Assembly: GCA_023105745.1 (NCBI GenBank)
Contig: JALGQZ010000009.1
Span: 19,144,564 to 19,208,563 of the forward strand
DNA length: 64,000 bases
Direction of reading: 5' to 3'
From: Austropuccinia psidii
Taxonomy: Eukaryota > Basidiomycota > Pucciniomycetes > Pucciniales > Sphaerophragmiaceae
Below are positions 11,905-24,325 of the stretch, piece by piece. Both the position numbers and the translations under genes were made by a program. The notes below the pieces were generated by a model that saw only the letters and a program-made list of their open reading frames with translations, was not told the DNA's origin and searched no databases. Positions within the stretch are counted from its first letter, which is position 1, and the number at the start of each line of letters is the position of its first letter.

Positions 11905-14805
11905 TTAAAAAAGAATATTACTTTTAACATTATTATTTCTAGTGTGCCTGAACCTTGTGAGAAGTTTAGTAGTTTCAGGTATGTCCTTTTCTGGCAACCA
12001 TTCATCTTCACAAGTTGGGTCACTGTACCTAACAAGGTATTCCCTTACTTTGTTGGTTCTCAACTTTCTTTCTTTGAGAACTTTGGTAATTTTCTTACTA
12101 CCAGATGGCTCAACAGGAGGTATAGCTTGGGGAAATTTATTCTTCAAGGGAAATTTTTCAGCATCACTAAATTTATATGGCTTTATCAAGCTCACTGGAA
12201 ATGTAGGATGCTTATTGCTAAGTTCTTCAGATAACTCTACTTCAACAGCATTTTCTCCATGGAGGGCCTTAATCACAAAAGGTCCTGCAAAGGAGTCTTT
12301 CAACTTTTTACATCCTTTGATGTTATTGAAGTTAGTGGTGGATACAAGAACTAGGTCCCCCACTTTGAAATCTGGAGTTGCATGAGATTTATCCCATTTG
12401 TCTTTAGCATATGCAAAAGAGTCCTCCATGCACCTTACTGCATGCTTTCTAGCTTTGTCTAGCATTCCTTTGAAGCTAGTAGCTGTGGGATGTATTTCAA
12501 TTAAGTCTTTCCTCAAGGAGTCTTGGGGTAACTTGGGGTTCCATCCTTTTTCTAGAACAGCAGGAGTCTGATTGGTACTAGCATGGATTGATGTTTTATA
12601 TGCTAATTCCAGTGCTGGTAACAGAGTACACCAATCATGGGTAAATCCATCACAATCTTTGAATTCAAGGCCATACGCACAAAATCTTCTCACCATGTCC
12701 TCTAAGTTTTGGATCATTCTTTCAGCCAGGCCATCAGTTTGTGGGTGGTAGGCTGTAGAGAAAGACAGTTTAGTGCCAAATAATTGGTGAAGATTTGTCC
12801 ATAGTGCTGAAGTGAATTTGGGATTTCTATCACTGATGATATTTGTAAATATCCCAGTCCATGACACTACTCTATTCCATATCAGAAGAGCTGTATCCAT
12901 GGCTGTATCATCTTTGTGACATGGTAAAAAGATTGGAGTTTTACTGAATCTGTCCACAATTACTAGGCAAGCATTATAGCTCCTGTCACCTCCTGGTGGT
13001 AGGCCAGTTACCCAATCCATATGGACAATTTCCCAAGGTCTGTTTGGTTCTTGGATTTTCATCATATTTCCAAATCTTTTGCCAGTGGATTTATTTGCCT
13101 TTTGGCATCTGTCACAGGTTTTGCAATACTCTGCAACATCTTTTTCCCACATTGGCCACCATATGCAGGTCTTCACTTTCTCTCTTGTTCTGTCTTCAGA
13201 AAGATGTCCTGAAAAGGGACTATCATGGCATTCTTTCAGTACAAGATTGATTAATGACCTGTCTACAACTGTCATGACACATGTGTGCTTGGGTCTGTGG
13301 TAAATTATACCATCCAGTAGGTGAAATCTTCCTTCATTATAAGATTTTCTCCATACTTCATCCAAGGCATGTATTAGAGAGTTGTCTTTACAGTCTTTGT
13401 TAAGTAATTGGCATAAGATGCTACAATTCTTATCTTGAGTGTAACTATTTCTGACTTCTTCAAAGAAGGTGGTGTTCAAGTCTGTAACACTTATTCCTTC
13501 TATTGGAATTTGTGGTGAAGCTTCTTCTGGAACATAAGCAGGATTATCAATGTTATTTGGTAATGGCCATCTGCTTAGTCCATCTGCATTCTTATGAATA
13601 TTCCCATCCTTATGAACAATAGTCATATTGCCTCTGTATTCTTGTATGGCTATTTGCCATCTGAGCATGTGTCTGTTAGGTGTTTTCATGTTCAAAAGTG
13701 ATTTCACAGCTGTACAATCTGTTATTACTTCAAAAACACATCCCTCTAAGAAATAGTTCAATTTCTCCAAGGCCCAGACAAGGCATAGACATTCCATTTG
13801 ACTTGCTCCATATCTGGCTTCAGTTGGTTTGATTTGCCTGGATATGAAACATATTGGTCCTTCTACAGGTTTGTCATTTATGATCTGAACTTGGTGAAGT
13901 GCAGCACCTAGTCCATCCCCTGATGCATCAATATACAGTTTGAAAGGTAATTTAAAGTCTGGCATCAGTAAGAGTGGAGCAGTGGTCAATGCTTCTCTTA
14001 GAGATTCAAAAGCTTTGACTCTGTCAACAGTCATCTCAAATACTGTGTCTTTGTCACACAACTTATAAAGTGGTCTTGCTATGGATGCAAAGTCTTTAAT
14101 GTGTTGCCTGTAATATCCTGCAAAACCCAAGAATGACTGAATTTCCTTCTTATTCTGAGGCATGGGTTTTAACAATACTGCTGCAACTTTGTTTTTATCA
14201 ATTCCAAGGGACAAACCAGATACAACATGTCCTAGTGCCTTAAGTTCTTTAAATCCAAAATGACATTTCTTCAAGGAGATTTTCATGTTTACTGATTGGA
14301 TTTTTGTCAAAACTCTTGATAATCTGTACATGTGCTCCTCCCAAGTCTTTGAACAGATAATAATGTCATCAATGTAAATGATTAACCATCCCTCTGAGAG
14401 TTCTTCAGGGAAGATTTCATTCATCATTCTTTGGAAGTGTGAAGGTGCATTTTTGATACCAAAGGGCATCATTAAGTATTCATACACTCGACAATGAACA
14501 ATAATTCTCAAGTATTTTCTTGCTCTTGGTGTTACCACATTTTGATGGAATCCTTTAAGGGCATCCATAGTGGTTATATACACTGCTTGAGATATTTGAG
14601 TAAGGGCAATTTGGATTTTTGGTATTGGGTATCTGTCTGGAACAGTGTAAGTGTTCAGAGCTCTAAAGTCCCCAACCATTCTGGATTTTCCATTATGCCA
14701 CGCCACTATGACTGGTGTAGTTATTTCTACTTCCTCATTGTGGCCTACTTTTCTTATTACACCAAGGTCTAGAAGTTCTTTGATATGAATTTCTAGAGCT
14801 TCTCT
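11905..14805 (-). CDS. Element D reverse transcriptase, RNase H, integrase and chromodomain (long open frame)
   Basis: An uninterrupted pol frame of more than 930 codons, read right to left. Counting from the internal Met at 14706: RT fingers/palm with YIDD at residues 111-114; RNase H with D260, E305, D330 and D375 (NADGLSR); integrase HHCC finger (H494, H501, C531, C534) and the catalytic set D564 (MDW), D626 (SDR) and E662 (LAERM); and a C-terminal chromodomain-like end ([21 protein letters not shown]). This is the Ty3/Gypsy order with chromodomain, which directs integration into chromatin in related elements. The frame is open upstream of 14706 to a stop at about 14806-14808 that separates it from protease. 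In other copies that codon is a serine codon, so gag-pol was one frame and this is a single nonsense mutation. Confidence 0.9.
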   Translation of the reverse strand, partial: REALEIHIKELLDLGVIRKVGHNEEVEITTPVIVAWHNGKSRMVGDFRALNTYTVPDRYPIPKIQIALTQISQAVYITTMDALKGFHQNVVTPRARKYLRIIVHCRVYEYLMMPFGIKNAPSHFQRMMNEIFPEELSEGWLIIYIDDIIICSKTWEEHMYRLSRVLTKIQSVNMKISLKKCHFGFKELKALGHVVSGLSLGIDKNKVAAVLLKPMPQNKKEIQSFLGFAGYYRQHIKDFASIARPLYKLCDKDTVFEMTVDRVKAFESLREALTTAPLLLMPDFKLPFKLYIDASGDGLGAALHQVQIINDKPVEGPICFISRQIKPTEARYGASQMECLCLVWALEKLNYFLEGCVFEVITDCTAVKSLLNMKTPNRHMLRWQIAIQEYRGNMTIVHKDGNIHKNADGLSRWPLPNNIDNPAYVPEEASPQIPIEGISVTDLNTTFFEEVRNSYTQDKNCSILCQLLNKDCKDNSLIHALDEVWRKSYNEGRFHLLDGIIYHRPKHTCVMTVVDRSLINLVLKECHDSPFSGHLSEDRTREKVKTCIWWPMWEKDVAEYCKTCDRCQKANKSTGKRFGNMMKIQEPNRPWEIVHMDWVTGLPPGGDRSYNACLVIVDRFSKTPIFLPCHKDDTAMDTALLIWNRVVSWTGIFTNIISDRNPKFTSALWTNLHQLFGTKLSFSTAYHPQTDGLAERMIQNLEDMVRRFCAYGLEFKDCDGFTHDWCTLLPALELAYKTSIHASTNQTPAVLEKGWNPKLPQDSLRKDLIEIHPTATSFKGMLDKARKHAVRCMEDSFAYAKDKWDKSHATPDFKVGDLVLVSTTNFNNIKGCKKLKDSFAGPFVIKALHGENAVEVELSEELSNKHPTFPVSLIKPYKFSDAEKFPLKNKFPQAIPPVEPSGSKKITKVLKERKLRTNKVREYLVRYSDPTCEDEWLPEKDIPETTKLLTRFRHTRNNNVKSNILF

Positions 14806-15984
14806 TTATTTTGGACTTGCTGGATAAGCAGGTCTTCTTAAGAGTGGTGGATAAGGTCTCTCAATGTTAAGAATGATGTCAACTTCATGACCAATAATTG
14901 CTCCTAGAGGTTCTTTGTCTGTAGCAAATGCTCCTTTGTGGTCATACAAAAGGGAAGAAAGTTCATTTTCTTGTTTATCAGTCAGATGAAGGCTTATCTC
15001 AGCCTCATTTAACTGTTCAGACTTGAATTTTTCTAACTCTAAGTTGACTGGTGATACTTTGTTTACTGTAATTTGTCTTTTAAATGGTAAAAAGGCAAAT
15101 TTCTGGCGCTTATTGTCCCCAATTGTAAAGTATCTGTCTTTGTTATTATGTAAATCTATCCCATACAAGATCAAATAGTCATTTCCCAATATAAAATGGG
15201 TACTAGAGCAATTTTCCATAACAACAAATTCAACTGTGATCCTTAAATTCCCATTTATGTGTGGGAATATGACATTGGTCTCAAAGATTCCCAATGCTTT
15301 CATTGGGTTACTTGCACTGTTGAATTTTATACCATCAATTGGTAACAATCTGTCTTCAAAATTTGGCACACAAGTCTTAAGAAAGGATTTTCCAACACAA
15401 GAGCAGAAGGCTCCTGGGTCAAGCAAAAGTTTGGTGGGCTTGTTGTCAATTACCACTTCTGTTATACAGGAGTTACCAGCTGTATAACCTTTTCCTCTGT
15501 TTGGTTTTGTCTTCATAAGTTGTGCATCTTGAACTTTTGATAAATCAACTTGATCATTGCTCAATTGTGGTAAGTGGGAATAAGATTCCATGATGTCAAA
15601 AGTGGCATTGATATTTTCTATATCTTTTGAAGATTCAGAAAATATGGATGACTTATCATCTGAATTGTTTTCAATTATGTCTACTTTTTCAACATCTGGT
15701 TTCTTTTCAATGTCAATTTCATTGATTTTCCCCCTCTTTGGACATGTATTGGCTAAATGGGTGGTGCTTTGGCAAATATGGCATTTTCTGACTGTATCTG
15801 CAGATTTATATTTAATATTACCAGAATTTTCTTTGGGGTTTTTGTCCACAGAATCTTTCCAAGGTGTATTAAACCTTGTTTTGAGATTCACCCTACTAGA
15901 ACCAATTTTGGTTCTGGTGGTTACTTCTTCTAGTATATTGATAATATCTTCTGCTGAAGATTGTTCAGTAGTCCTGCTTTTGAC
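14806..15984 (-). pseudogene. Element D Gag C-terminus (zinc knuckle) and protease
   Basis: An open frame read right to left. It continues Gag from ...VKSRTTEQSSAED through the zinc knuckle CHICQSTTHLANTCP (C-x2-C-x4-H-x4-C) to an aspartic protease with LLLDPGAFCSCVG and a downstream FILGNDYL flap/ILG-type motif, ending at the stop near 14806. The active-site triad is D-P-G instead of D-S/T-G, as in the other copies of this family in the window. On the right it is cut at 15984 by the 8.3-kb insertion; the missing upstream Gag resumes at 24326. Apart from that insertion, the solo LTR B1 and the one stop, the D gag-pol frame looks intact. Confidence 0.85.
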
Positions 15985-16139
15985 ACAATGCATAGCTTTT
16001 CGAAAATTCGTCGAATTTTAACGGTCATTGAATATTCAATATCGAATTTCCATCATGACCGAATATTCAGAATCGAATTTCACCTACCTTCGAATATTCA
16101 AAATCGAATATTCAAAAGCGAATTTTGAATTTTCATGGA

Positions 16140-18840
16140 CACCTCCATTTATATATAATTAACCCTTTTGGCCCTTTGGTCAAACCATAAAAACCCATTG
16201 GACCTTAAGTTTTTTTGCCATAAATTATTAAATACATATAAAAAACCCTATGGGCTCCTTTTCTTATTCCATAACACAATTTATGGTATTTTTAATTCCC
16301 TTCAAGCCATTAATTATATGTATGCATTTTTGATTCCATTAATTTCCTTTATATTATTGATGATACCATTAATGTTACTTATGAAAATGTTGTGGCTATT
16401 CATGTTACTTATGGAATTGCTTGTGCTATTCATACCATTCTTATGGCATTTTTCATGAAATTCATGTGATTTATGGCATTTTAACAATCATTCAACCCAA
16501 TAAGTTTTAAAAAAATATAGGCTTCCTGTTTTTGATTCTTAAGATTGAATTTATTTTTCAAAAACAATGATGAACTTAAATCTAAAAATTTATGAATTAC
16601 ACACCAATTTGCATGAAATTTAACATAACTGATTGACAAATTACCATTACAATGGAAAAATTTAATAATAATTCATTGATTTGTTATTATTTATTGTTTT
16701 ATAACTTATTAATTACTTTTTCATTGTTATAAATAAAGCAGAAATTCCAGAAAGAAAGAATAAAGCTCAAATAAAAGAAATATAGAATAATAATAGGTGC
16801 AATTCCAAAATAAGCATAATACTAATAATTTGTTTGATTATTAAATTTCCCTTACAATAATAGTGAATTTGATCAGAGAGCTTTTACATATATATAAAGA
16901 TAAATAGTCAAATTCAAAAAATATAATATAATAAAAATAAAAATAGGAATCAATGAAAAAATTAATTCAGAATAAAATACCAATAAGATCACTGTACAAT
17001 GGAATTAATTTCAAATCAAAATAAAAGACATAATCAGATCCTAAATGGAAATAAAATAAATAATATAATGGAAATAAAATAAAAGAATAAATATTTCAAA
17101 ATATAATTAATTGAATTTACAACAAAAATATATGCAAAAGAAAAAGAAAATTAAAAAAAGATGAGATAGATATATCATAAATTTTTAAAATAATATAGAA
17201 TTCAAATTAAATTAAAAATCATACCACCAAAAAAAGGGCTTAAATATCAAGTACTAAAACAATCAATTCAAGATATATTCAACACAGCTTAGGATTCAAA
17301 CAACAGAAATCCAATCAATACTCAATTATAAGAAGAAATATTTGCATAATACAGTAATGAATTGTTGTATTATTTCCATTATGTTTATTATCTTTATTAT
17401 GGTTTTTTATATTTAATTTGTTATCTCTTTATTTATTATTATTGAAGGGTATGTAGCTTATTCATATTTCTATGATGACTTATTCATTGCACTTATCAGT
17501 TTCAAATGATGGATAAGTTAGAATATGGCTCATTGATGAAGCACTATTATAATTGAATAATTTAATAATGATTAATTGTTAGTTTATGAATTATATTTTA
17601 TTTATTTAGTGCTTATTTATTATTTATTCATTTAATTATTAGTTCCTCCCTTTTTTTGGTTTTTTGGATTTAACTTTATATTTTATATTTTATATTATTT
17701 ATTTTTTATATTTATGGGTTGATTGGTTATCTCATTTTATTATTTATTTATATCTAGATTGATTGTTTTTCATTTTATAGTAATGTTTTGTGATTTATTC
17801 CTTTATTAATTATGTGTTTTTCATTTGGATTTATTATATATTCTCTTTGGATTAAATATTTTTTATGCCATTTAATTTCTGATTTATATTTTTGTAATTA
17901 CTGCTTTATTGAAGCTAAGGCATATAAGTAAATCATACATTTGAATATCCTATATAGCCAATTTCATTTATTTAGTTAATTTTTATTTATGCACTTATTA
18001 TCATAGTTTAAATTACAAAACAAAATTAAGATGTATTAAAATTAGTTAATTAAAATTTGTTAAGCTTAATTAAAAATGGATATTCATTAAGCATTTTCTA
18101 AAAATCAATCAATCCTAATTAAGATTACATTTCATAGAAATGCATACATTTCAATCAAATAAAACAAAAAAACAAAAAAATCAACATTAATTTGAATTTA
18201 ATCAAATCAAGAATGATGAAAACTAATTATAACTAATTAGAACTGGTCAAACTCAATGAAAATGTAGTTTTTAGATTTGAGCATTTCTTTATTACTTACT
18301 TTTGTATTTTTTATTATTTGTTTATTTTTAATCTTTTTTGGTTAATTTGCTGTTTTTGGTTTTCCATAATTATTTATTCTTTATAATATATGATTTATTT
18401 GTATTTCAAACTCTTTGTTATTACCCATGAATTGATTAAACCTTCATTCTTAATGTATTGATTTTCTTTTTTTAATCAATTTTCTTATTAACTTGTCATA
18501 TATTATATATTTATATAAGTGCATTCCAATAAAATGAAAAAAAATAGAAAAATGAACAAATAAAAAAATAAACATTAATTCAAATTTAATTAAATCAAGA
18601 ATGATGAAAAGTAATTGTAACTCATTGGAACTGGATAAACTCAATGACAATGTAGCTTTTAGCTTTTATCAATTCTTATTATTTGTTTAATGGCCAAATT
18701 CTCATTATTCGTGGTTTCTTTTCTTCTTTATGTCTTATAATAAACAAATGAGAATATTTTTTTGAATTGTTTATTTATTGATCAATCAATTTTTAGCAGC
18801 ACTTTACAAAAATTGGGCAGCAATTCCCCCAAAGCTAACA
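16140..18840. other. AT-rich non-coding interior of the 8.3-kb element
   Basis: Very AT-rich sequence with no convincing coding frame and no recognised RNA gene. It is made of short runs of A and T with occasional near-repeats, for example the TCAATGAAAATGTAG / TCAATGACAATGTAG stretches near 18255 and 18645 that follow similar flanks, which suggests local duplication. Confidence 0.5.
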
Positions 18841-18863
18841 ATTATAAATAAATACAAAAACAA

Positions 18864-18889
18864 GTCATGGTGTGGGCCCCCACCATGAC
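18864..18889. repeat. 9-bp perfect hairpin inside the 8.3-kb element
   Basis: GTCATGGTG (18864-18872) and CACCATGAC (18881-18889) are perfect inverted repeats around the 8-nt loop TGGGCCCC. The surroundings 18800-19310 are less AT-rich than the rest of the element but show no coding frame I trust. Confidence 0.5.
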
Positions 18890-19317
18890 TGGACAAAGAT
18901 TAAAAGTAAGTTTTTTATTAAAATAAAGGAGAAAATGTATTCGTTTAAGATGTTGACTTCATCTAATGTTATAGTGGTGTTTCACTCTTTATTGTGGCAG
19001 GCACTTTCAAAAGAGGCACCGGCCCTATTGGCCTGGACAGCTCCTCTTTTGTGGATCCATTGACCCAAGCCCCCAATTGATCAGTCGCCACATGGTGTTA
19101 CAGCCTCAAGCCATCTCTATGCATGTGCACCCACATAGAGAGGCGAAGCCTTAAGCAACACCCTGCTTTGACCAAGTCCATTGAGGGCTTCCAGCATATG
19201 TTTTTCAGCAGTTGACGTTTGAGGACAAGAGTGAAGGCAAAAACCTAAAATCCAAAGATAAAAAACAAGAATACAACAAATCAAAACTTTTGTTTGGAAT
19301 CAAAAGTTTGAAAAAAA

Positions 19318-20215
19318 TCAATTGAAGATGGACAAACCAATAAAACACTTTGAGAGAAGTTGAGGCAAAATTGGCAAAATGAGTCGATCGACAAGAGTAT
19401 GGGATGGATCTGAGTTGAGAATGAGTTGGTTTAGAAGTTGAACGGTGTATAAGATTTGTGATGATGAGATGATTCTTGAATCAACAGGTTCATTGGATGA
19501 GCAAGAGGGTCGAAAGGCAAGATGAAGGATTTGTAAATGTCCAGCTGATGTACAATAGCTTGACCGAGGACGTAGCAAGCAGCTCTCCTCAAGGGATTGG
19601 GTTTAGCAATTCGATCGTGAGGCTGATCTAGATTAAAAAAGGTAGGAAGAATGATTTTGATTAAACTCTTGGAGATTGGAATCCAATATGATTGAGTTGA
19701 TAAATGAGAAGGTGGATGAGAGAGTAAGTGATAAAGAGAGCTGAGACGGTTGAGAGTAGCTGAAGTAGTTTGAAGTTGATGATAATTGGAGGGCATTTGA
19801 GGGTCAAGATCATCTTCATGATAATCATCTGACATGATGGATTGAAATAAACCGCTTAGACCTGATGAACGCAAGAGACGAGCTGAAAGGATTTGACAAA
19901 TTTGATGATGAAATTGATTCGGCTTTTGATTTTGAAAAGAAAACGGAGAAGAGGCTAATGAAAGTAGTGAAGAAAATACAGTTTTCGAATCTGTACTAAG
20001 ATGATACAAAAGAAAATGGATTAGATTTCAATTCATGATGATAATAAGACGAAGCAAAGAAAAGCAAGTGATTGGACTCACAGATCTAATAATTGTTTGA
20101 AATGATTGTCAAAGGCATCATTGGATTGATTGAGCGACTTAATTTTGATCAAAGCTGTTAAGATTGGTAAGTAAATTGTAGAGAAGGGTGAAAGATGTAA
20201 AGTGAATTTTGGATT
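19318..20215 (-). pseudogene. Captured host gene fragment resembling RTP1/TANGO6 (two exons)
   Basis: Read right to left, an exon (about 20215-20082: ...PFSTIYLPILTALIKIKSLN...FKQLLDL) ends at a GTGAGT donor. An 86-bp intron (20081-19996) ends in TTAG, and a second exon starts at 19995 (TDSKTVFSSLLSLA...). It runs through helical-looking sequence (LNRLSSLYHLL, PLRRAACYVLGQAIVHQL) and then shifts frame before ILYTVQLLNQLILNSDPSH...LILPILPQLL near 19440-19330. The NSDPS-centred block resembles RTP1/TANGO6 proteins (RNA polymerase II assembly / transport), judged from memory. The intact intron shows DNA-level capture rather than retrocopying. The ends and the frame break make it a fragment. Confidence 0.5.
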
Positions 20216-20229
20216 TGATATAATGATTG

Positions 20230-21820
20230 ATTGCAATTTTTTATTAGATTGATTATTTAAATTTAAAAAAAATCAAAAATCAAAAAGCAAAGACGAAAAA
20301 CAAGAAATGGCCCATGATGTGGGAGGCAGAGGTTATAAAAAGCTACATACCCTAATGTGGTGATAAAGAATAGCGCATATGCGTAACACAGAAGCAGAAT
20401 AATGAATTATAAAAGAACACTACATTAATAAAGAATAAAAATTAATAATTAAATATTAAATATTAAACAAATAATGAATTGATGATTTTAGATAAAAAAG
20501 TAAATATTAAAAATAAACATCATTTAAATATTAAATAAATAATAAAATTAAATATACAAAATGAAAAATTCAATTATTAATGGATAAGTCATAAAGAATA
20601 AATAACAAGTAATTCATAAAAAATGACAAATTCAATGAAGAATAGATTGTGATAATTAAATGAAACAAAGGAGTAATTAACAATTAAACCTCATAAATAC
20701 ATGAATAGTAGATAGATCATATAATTTAAAAAATTAAAAAAGAATATTAAATAATGAAAGCTGATAATAAATAACAAAAATGAATCATAAAAATACAAAA
20801 ACATAAACAATCAAATATGACTCATAAGAAATGAATAATAAACAATTAAATACAAGGAAATAAGCATTCATAAGGTATAAATAAGATCAAATGGATAATA
20901 AATGATTGAAATACAAAGGTAAATTAACAATGAATAAATCAAAAAATTTAAAAAAGAAAACAAAAGGCAATAAAACAATAAAACAATAATAAGAAAATAA
21001 CTTGTCACTCATAAAAATTATGAATTAATTTATAAAATCCCAATTAATCAAATATAAATATTCAAAAATGACTAATTAAAGAGAAAGGCTCATAAAGAAA
21101 TAAATAAAGAAATAATAAAAAACAATATCATAAATAATAGAGATCAATGATTAAATGAATAATGAATCAATAATCAATAATCAACATTCAAAAATAAAAA
21201 AGAAACACAAAAGAAATAATAAAAATAATCAAAATAATAAAATAACCACATTCAATATTAAATTACTTATTTCAGTTAATTTGAATCAATTTTGAGAAAT
21301 AATATCAATCAAATTAATTCAGATTAAATTAATTTCCATGAATATCAATTTATTTAATTAATCTTCATTATAATTAATTCAGCTTGATTATAATCAATTA
21401 CTATTGATTTTAATTAATTAATATTGTATATAAGAGATCACTATTTAGTTCTATTAATTAAGTCTAAATATAATGCATTAATAGTGATATTAACTAATGG
21501 AGTTTGAATGTAATCCATTTTTATTGATTTTAATTAGTTAATCCTGATTATAATCAATTAACCTTTATTTGAATTATTTATAAGCAATTTTTATCAATTG
21601 TCATTGTATAAAATTGATTTTAAGAATTGAAAATTAATTATGACTATTCATCATTAATAAAAATTCAATTTCAATTATTTCTTATTAAATTTGATCAACT
21701 TAAAGATACCTCAATTGAATTTCTAAGAAAACTCACTAATGTACAAGTAGTTTTTACTTCATCTGCATTAAATTTAATACTATTTCATTCATGTGACTTT
21801 TTAATTGGTTTTTATCAATT
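20230..21820. other. AT-rich non-coding spacer
   Basis: Sequence rich in AATAA/AATTA words with no gene seen. Towards 21300-21800 it grades into TTAATTAA-rich DNA that leads into the 10-bp satellite. Confidence 0.5.
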
Positions 21821-23498
21821 TAATTAATTTTAATTAATTTTAATTAATTTTAATTAATTTTAATTAATTTTAATTAATTTTAATTAATTTTAATTAATTT
21901 TAATTAATTTTAATTAATTTTAATTAATTTTAATTAATTTTAATTAATTTTAATTAATTTTAATTAATTTTAATTAATTTTAATTAATTTTAATTAATTT
22001 TAATTAATTTTAATTAATTTTATTTAATTTTAATTAATTTTAATTAATTTTAATTAATTTTATTTAATTTTAATTAATTTTAATTAATTTTAATTAATTT
22101 TAATTAATTTGAATTAATTTTAATTAATTTTAATTAATTTTAATTAATTTTAATTAATTTTAATTAATTTTAATTAATTTTAATTAATTTTAATTAATTT
22201 TAATTAATTTTAATTAATTTTAATTAATTTTAATTAATTTTAATTAATTTTAATTAATTTTAATTAATTTTGATTAATTTTATTTAATTTTAATTAATTT
22301 TATTTAATTTTAATTAATTTTAATTAATTTTATTTAATTTTAATTAATTTTAATTAATTTTAATTAATTTTAATTAATTTTAATTAATTTTAATTAATTT
22401 TAATTAATTTTAATTAATTTTAATTAATTTTAATTAATTTTAATTAATTTTAATTAATTTTAATTAATTTTAATTAATTTTAATTAATTTTAATTAATTT
22501 TAATTAATTTTAATTAATTTTAATTAATTTTAATTAATTTTAATTAATTTTAATTAATTTTAATTAATTTTAATTAATTTTGATTAATTTTATTTAATTT
22601 TAATTAATTTTATTTAATTTTAATTAATTTTATTTAATTTTAATTAATTTTATTTAATTTTAATTAATTTTAATTAATTTTAATTAATTTTAATTAATTT
22701 TAATTAATTTTAATTAATTTTAATTAATTTTAATTAATTTTAATTAATTTTAATTAATTTTAATTAATTTTGATTAATTTTATTTAATTTTAATTAATTT
22801 TATTTAATTTTAATTAATTTTATTTAATTTTAATTAATTTTAATTAATTTTATTTAATTTTAATTAATTTTAATTAATTTTAATTAATTTTAATTAATTT
22901 TAATTAATTTTAATTAATTTTAATTAATTTTGATTAATTTTATTTAATTTTAATTAATTTTATTTAATTTTAATTAATTTTAATTAATTTTATTTAATTT
23001 TAATTAATTTTAATTAATTTTAATTAATTTTAATTAATTTTATTTAATTTTAATTAATTTTATTTAATTTTAATTAATTTTATTTAATTTTCATTAATTT
23101 TATTTAATTTTATTTAATTTTATTTAATTTTAATTAATTTTATTTAATTTTAATTCATTTTATTTAATTTTAATTAATTTTATTTAATTTTATTCAATTT
23201 TAATTAATTTTCATTAATTTTAATTCATTTTAATTGATTTTAATTTATTTTAATTGATTTTAATTAATTTTAATTAATTTTAATTGATTTTAATTAATTT
23301 TAATTAGTTTTAATTAATTTTAATTAATTTTAATTGATTTTAATTGATGTTAATTGATTTTGATTAATTTTAATTAATTTTAATTCATTTTAATTAATTT
23401 TAATTAATTTTCATTAATTGTTATCAATTCATTTTAATTAGTTTTAATTTATTTTAATTAATTTCACTTAATTTTTATTAATTTTAATTAATTTTCAT
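21821..23498. repeat. 10-bp satellite (TAATTAATTT)n
   Basis: About 1.6 kb of head-to-tail TAATTAATTT units, nearly pure from 21821 to about 23080 and then decaying. Point variants are TATTTAATTT and TGATTAATTT. The variant order TGATTAATTT-TATTTAATTT-TAATTAATTT-TATTTAATTT recurs at 22271, 22581, 22771 and 22931, which shows that blocks of units were duplicated together. Every unit carries the palindrome TTAATTAA, so A/T tracts recur about once per helical turn. Confidence 0.95.
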
Positions 23499-24130
23499 TA
23501 ATTTTGGGGTTTTTATTTAATTTTCACCAATTTCAGTAATGCTCATCCTTTTTTATTAATTTCAATTAGCTTGAAATAATTTCTTTCAAGTTCTATTTAT
23601 TTGAAATTATTGTAATTCATTTTAAATTTCAAACAATTCTAATTAATTTTTACTAGTTTCACCTAATGCTCATCAATTTTGTTGGTTTCAATTAGCTTGA
23701 AAGAATGGTTATTAAGTTTAATTGATTTCAATTAATTTCAATTACCTTAAATTTATTGAAATTCATTTCAATTAATTCCAATAAGCTATAAACAATGATA
23801 ATTAATCTGGTTTATTGGTAAACCCATGTAAGTAATTTGGAAAAATCATATATGCCCTTATGTGGATTTTCCATAAATTGGTAAACTTATGTAATTATTT
23901 AGTAAAAAAAATAAGGTGTGTTTTCTAATTAAAGTTTGGCTAAAAAATACCTAGTGTGGTAGAAGCCCAATTTATGGCATTATTGGTTCCATAAATGGCA
24001 TAGATGGAATTATTTGTGCCATTGTTGATGCCATAAATATATTTTTAATACCATTTATGGCATGAGTATTCTGTGGTTGATGCCATAAATAGCAGTTTTC
24101 ACTTCTTTTGATTAATGAATTATATTCATA
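23499..24130. other. AT-rich spacer, right end of the 8.3-kb element
   Basis: Degenerate AATTT-rich sequence followed by a stretch with repeated ATGCCATAAAT/GCATAAATGG words (23940-24100). No gene is seen. It leads into the TTCGAA-rich subterminal block. Confidence 0.4.
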
Positions 24131-24325
24131 AATCATTTTTTCAACCAAAATTCGAGATTTTCGTTTCGAATTTTAATTTGGAGGTTGAAAAATTCGAATG
24201 GATCCTTTTTTCAAAATTTTTTACTCGAATTTTTGGGTTTTCATTTTTTGGTTCAAAAATTCGAATTCGAAGACGAATTTTTCGAATAGTGAAAACCGAA
24301 TTTTTCGAATAGCTATGCTTTGTTG

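Larger units (their letters stand above)
15985..24325. mobile_element. 8.3-kb AT-rich element with terminal inverted repeats, inserted in gag of D
   Basis: The two ends are imperfect inverted repeats. The left end reads ACAATGCATAGCTTTTCG, and the right end read inward on the other strand is CAACAAAGCATAGCTATTCG. Both continue into TTCGAA-rich subterminal blocks (16000-16130 and 24140-24318). The interrupted gag sequence is duplicated for 3-4 bp (TGAC at 15981-15984 and 24326-24329), and removing the insert restores gag. I see no transposase, so the element looks non-autonomous. It carries a host-like gene fragment (19318-20215) and a long 10-bp satellite (21821-23498). The superfamily is not clear from the ends. 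Confidence 0.7.

Noticed and set aside
11942..13303. Several plus-strand frames opposite the D pol gene
   Set aside because: Antisense shadows of integrase. The same frames appear opposite the A pol region.
18990..19200. Possible tRNA or 5S-like RNA gene in the less AT-rich part of the 8.3-kb element
   Set aside because: I looked for A/B boxes and a cloverleaf and found none; only a short CTCTATG/CATAGAG stem is present.
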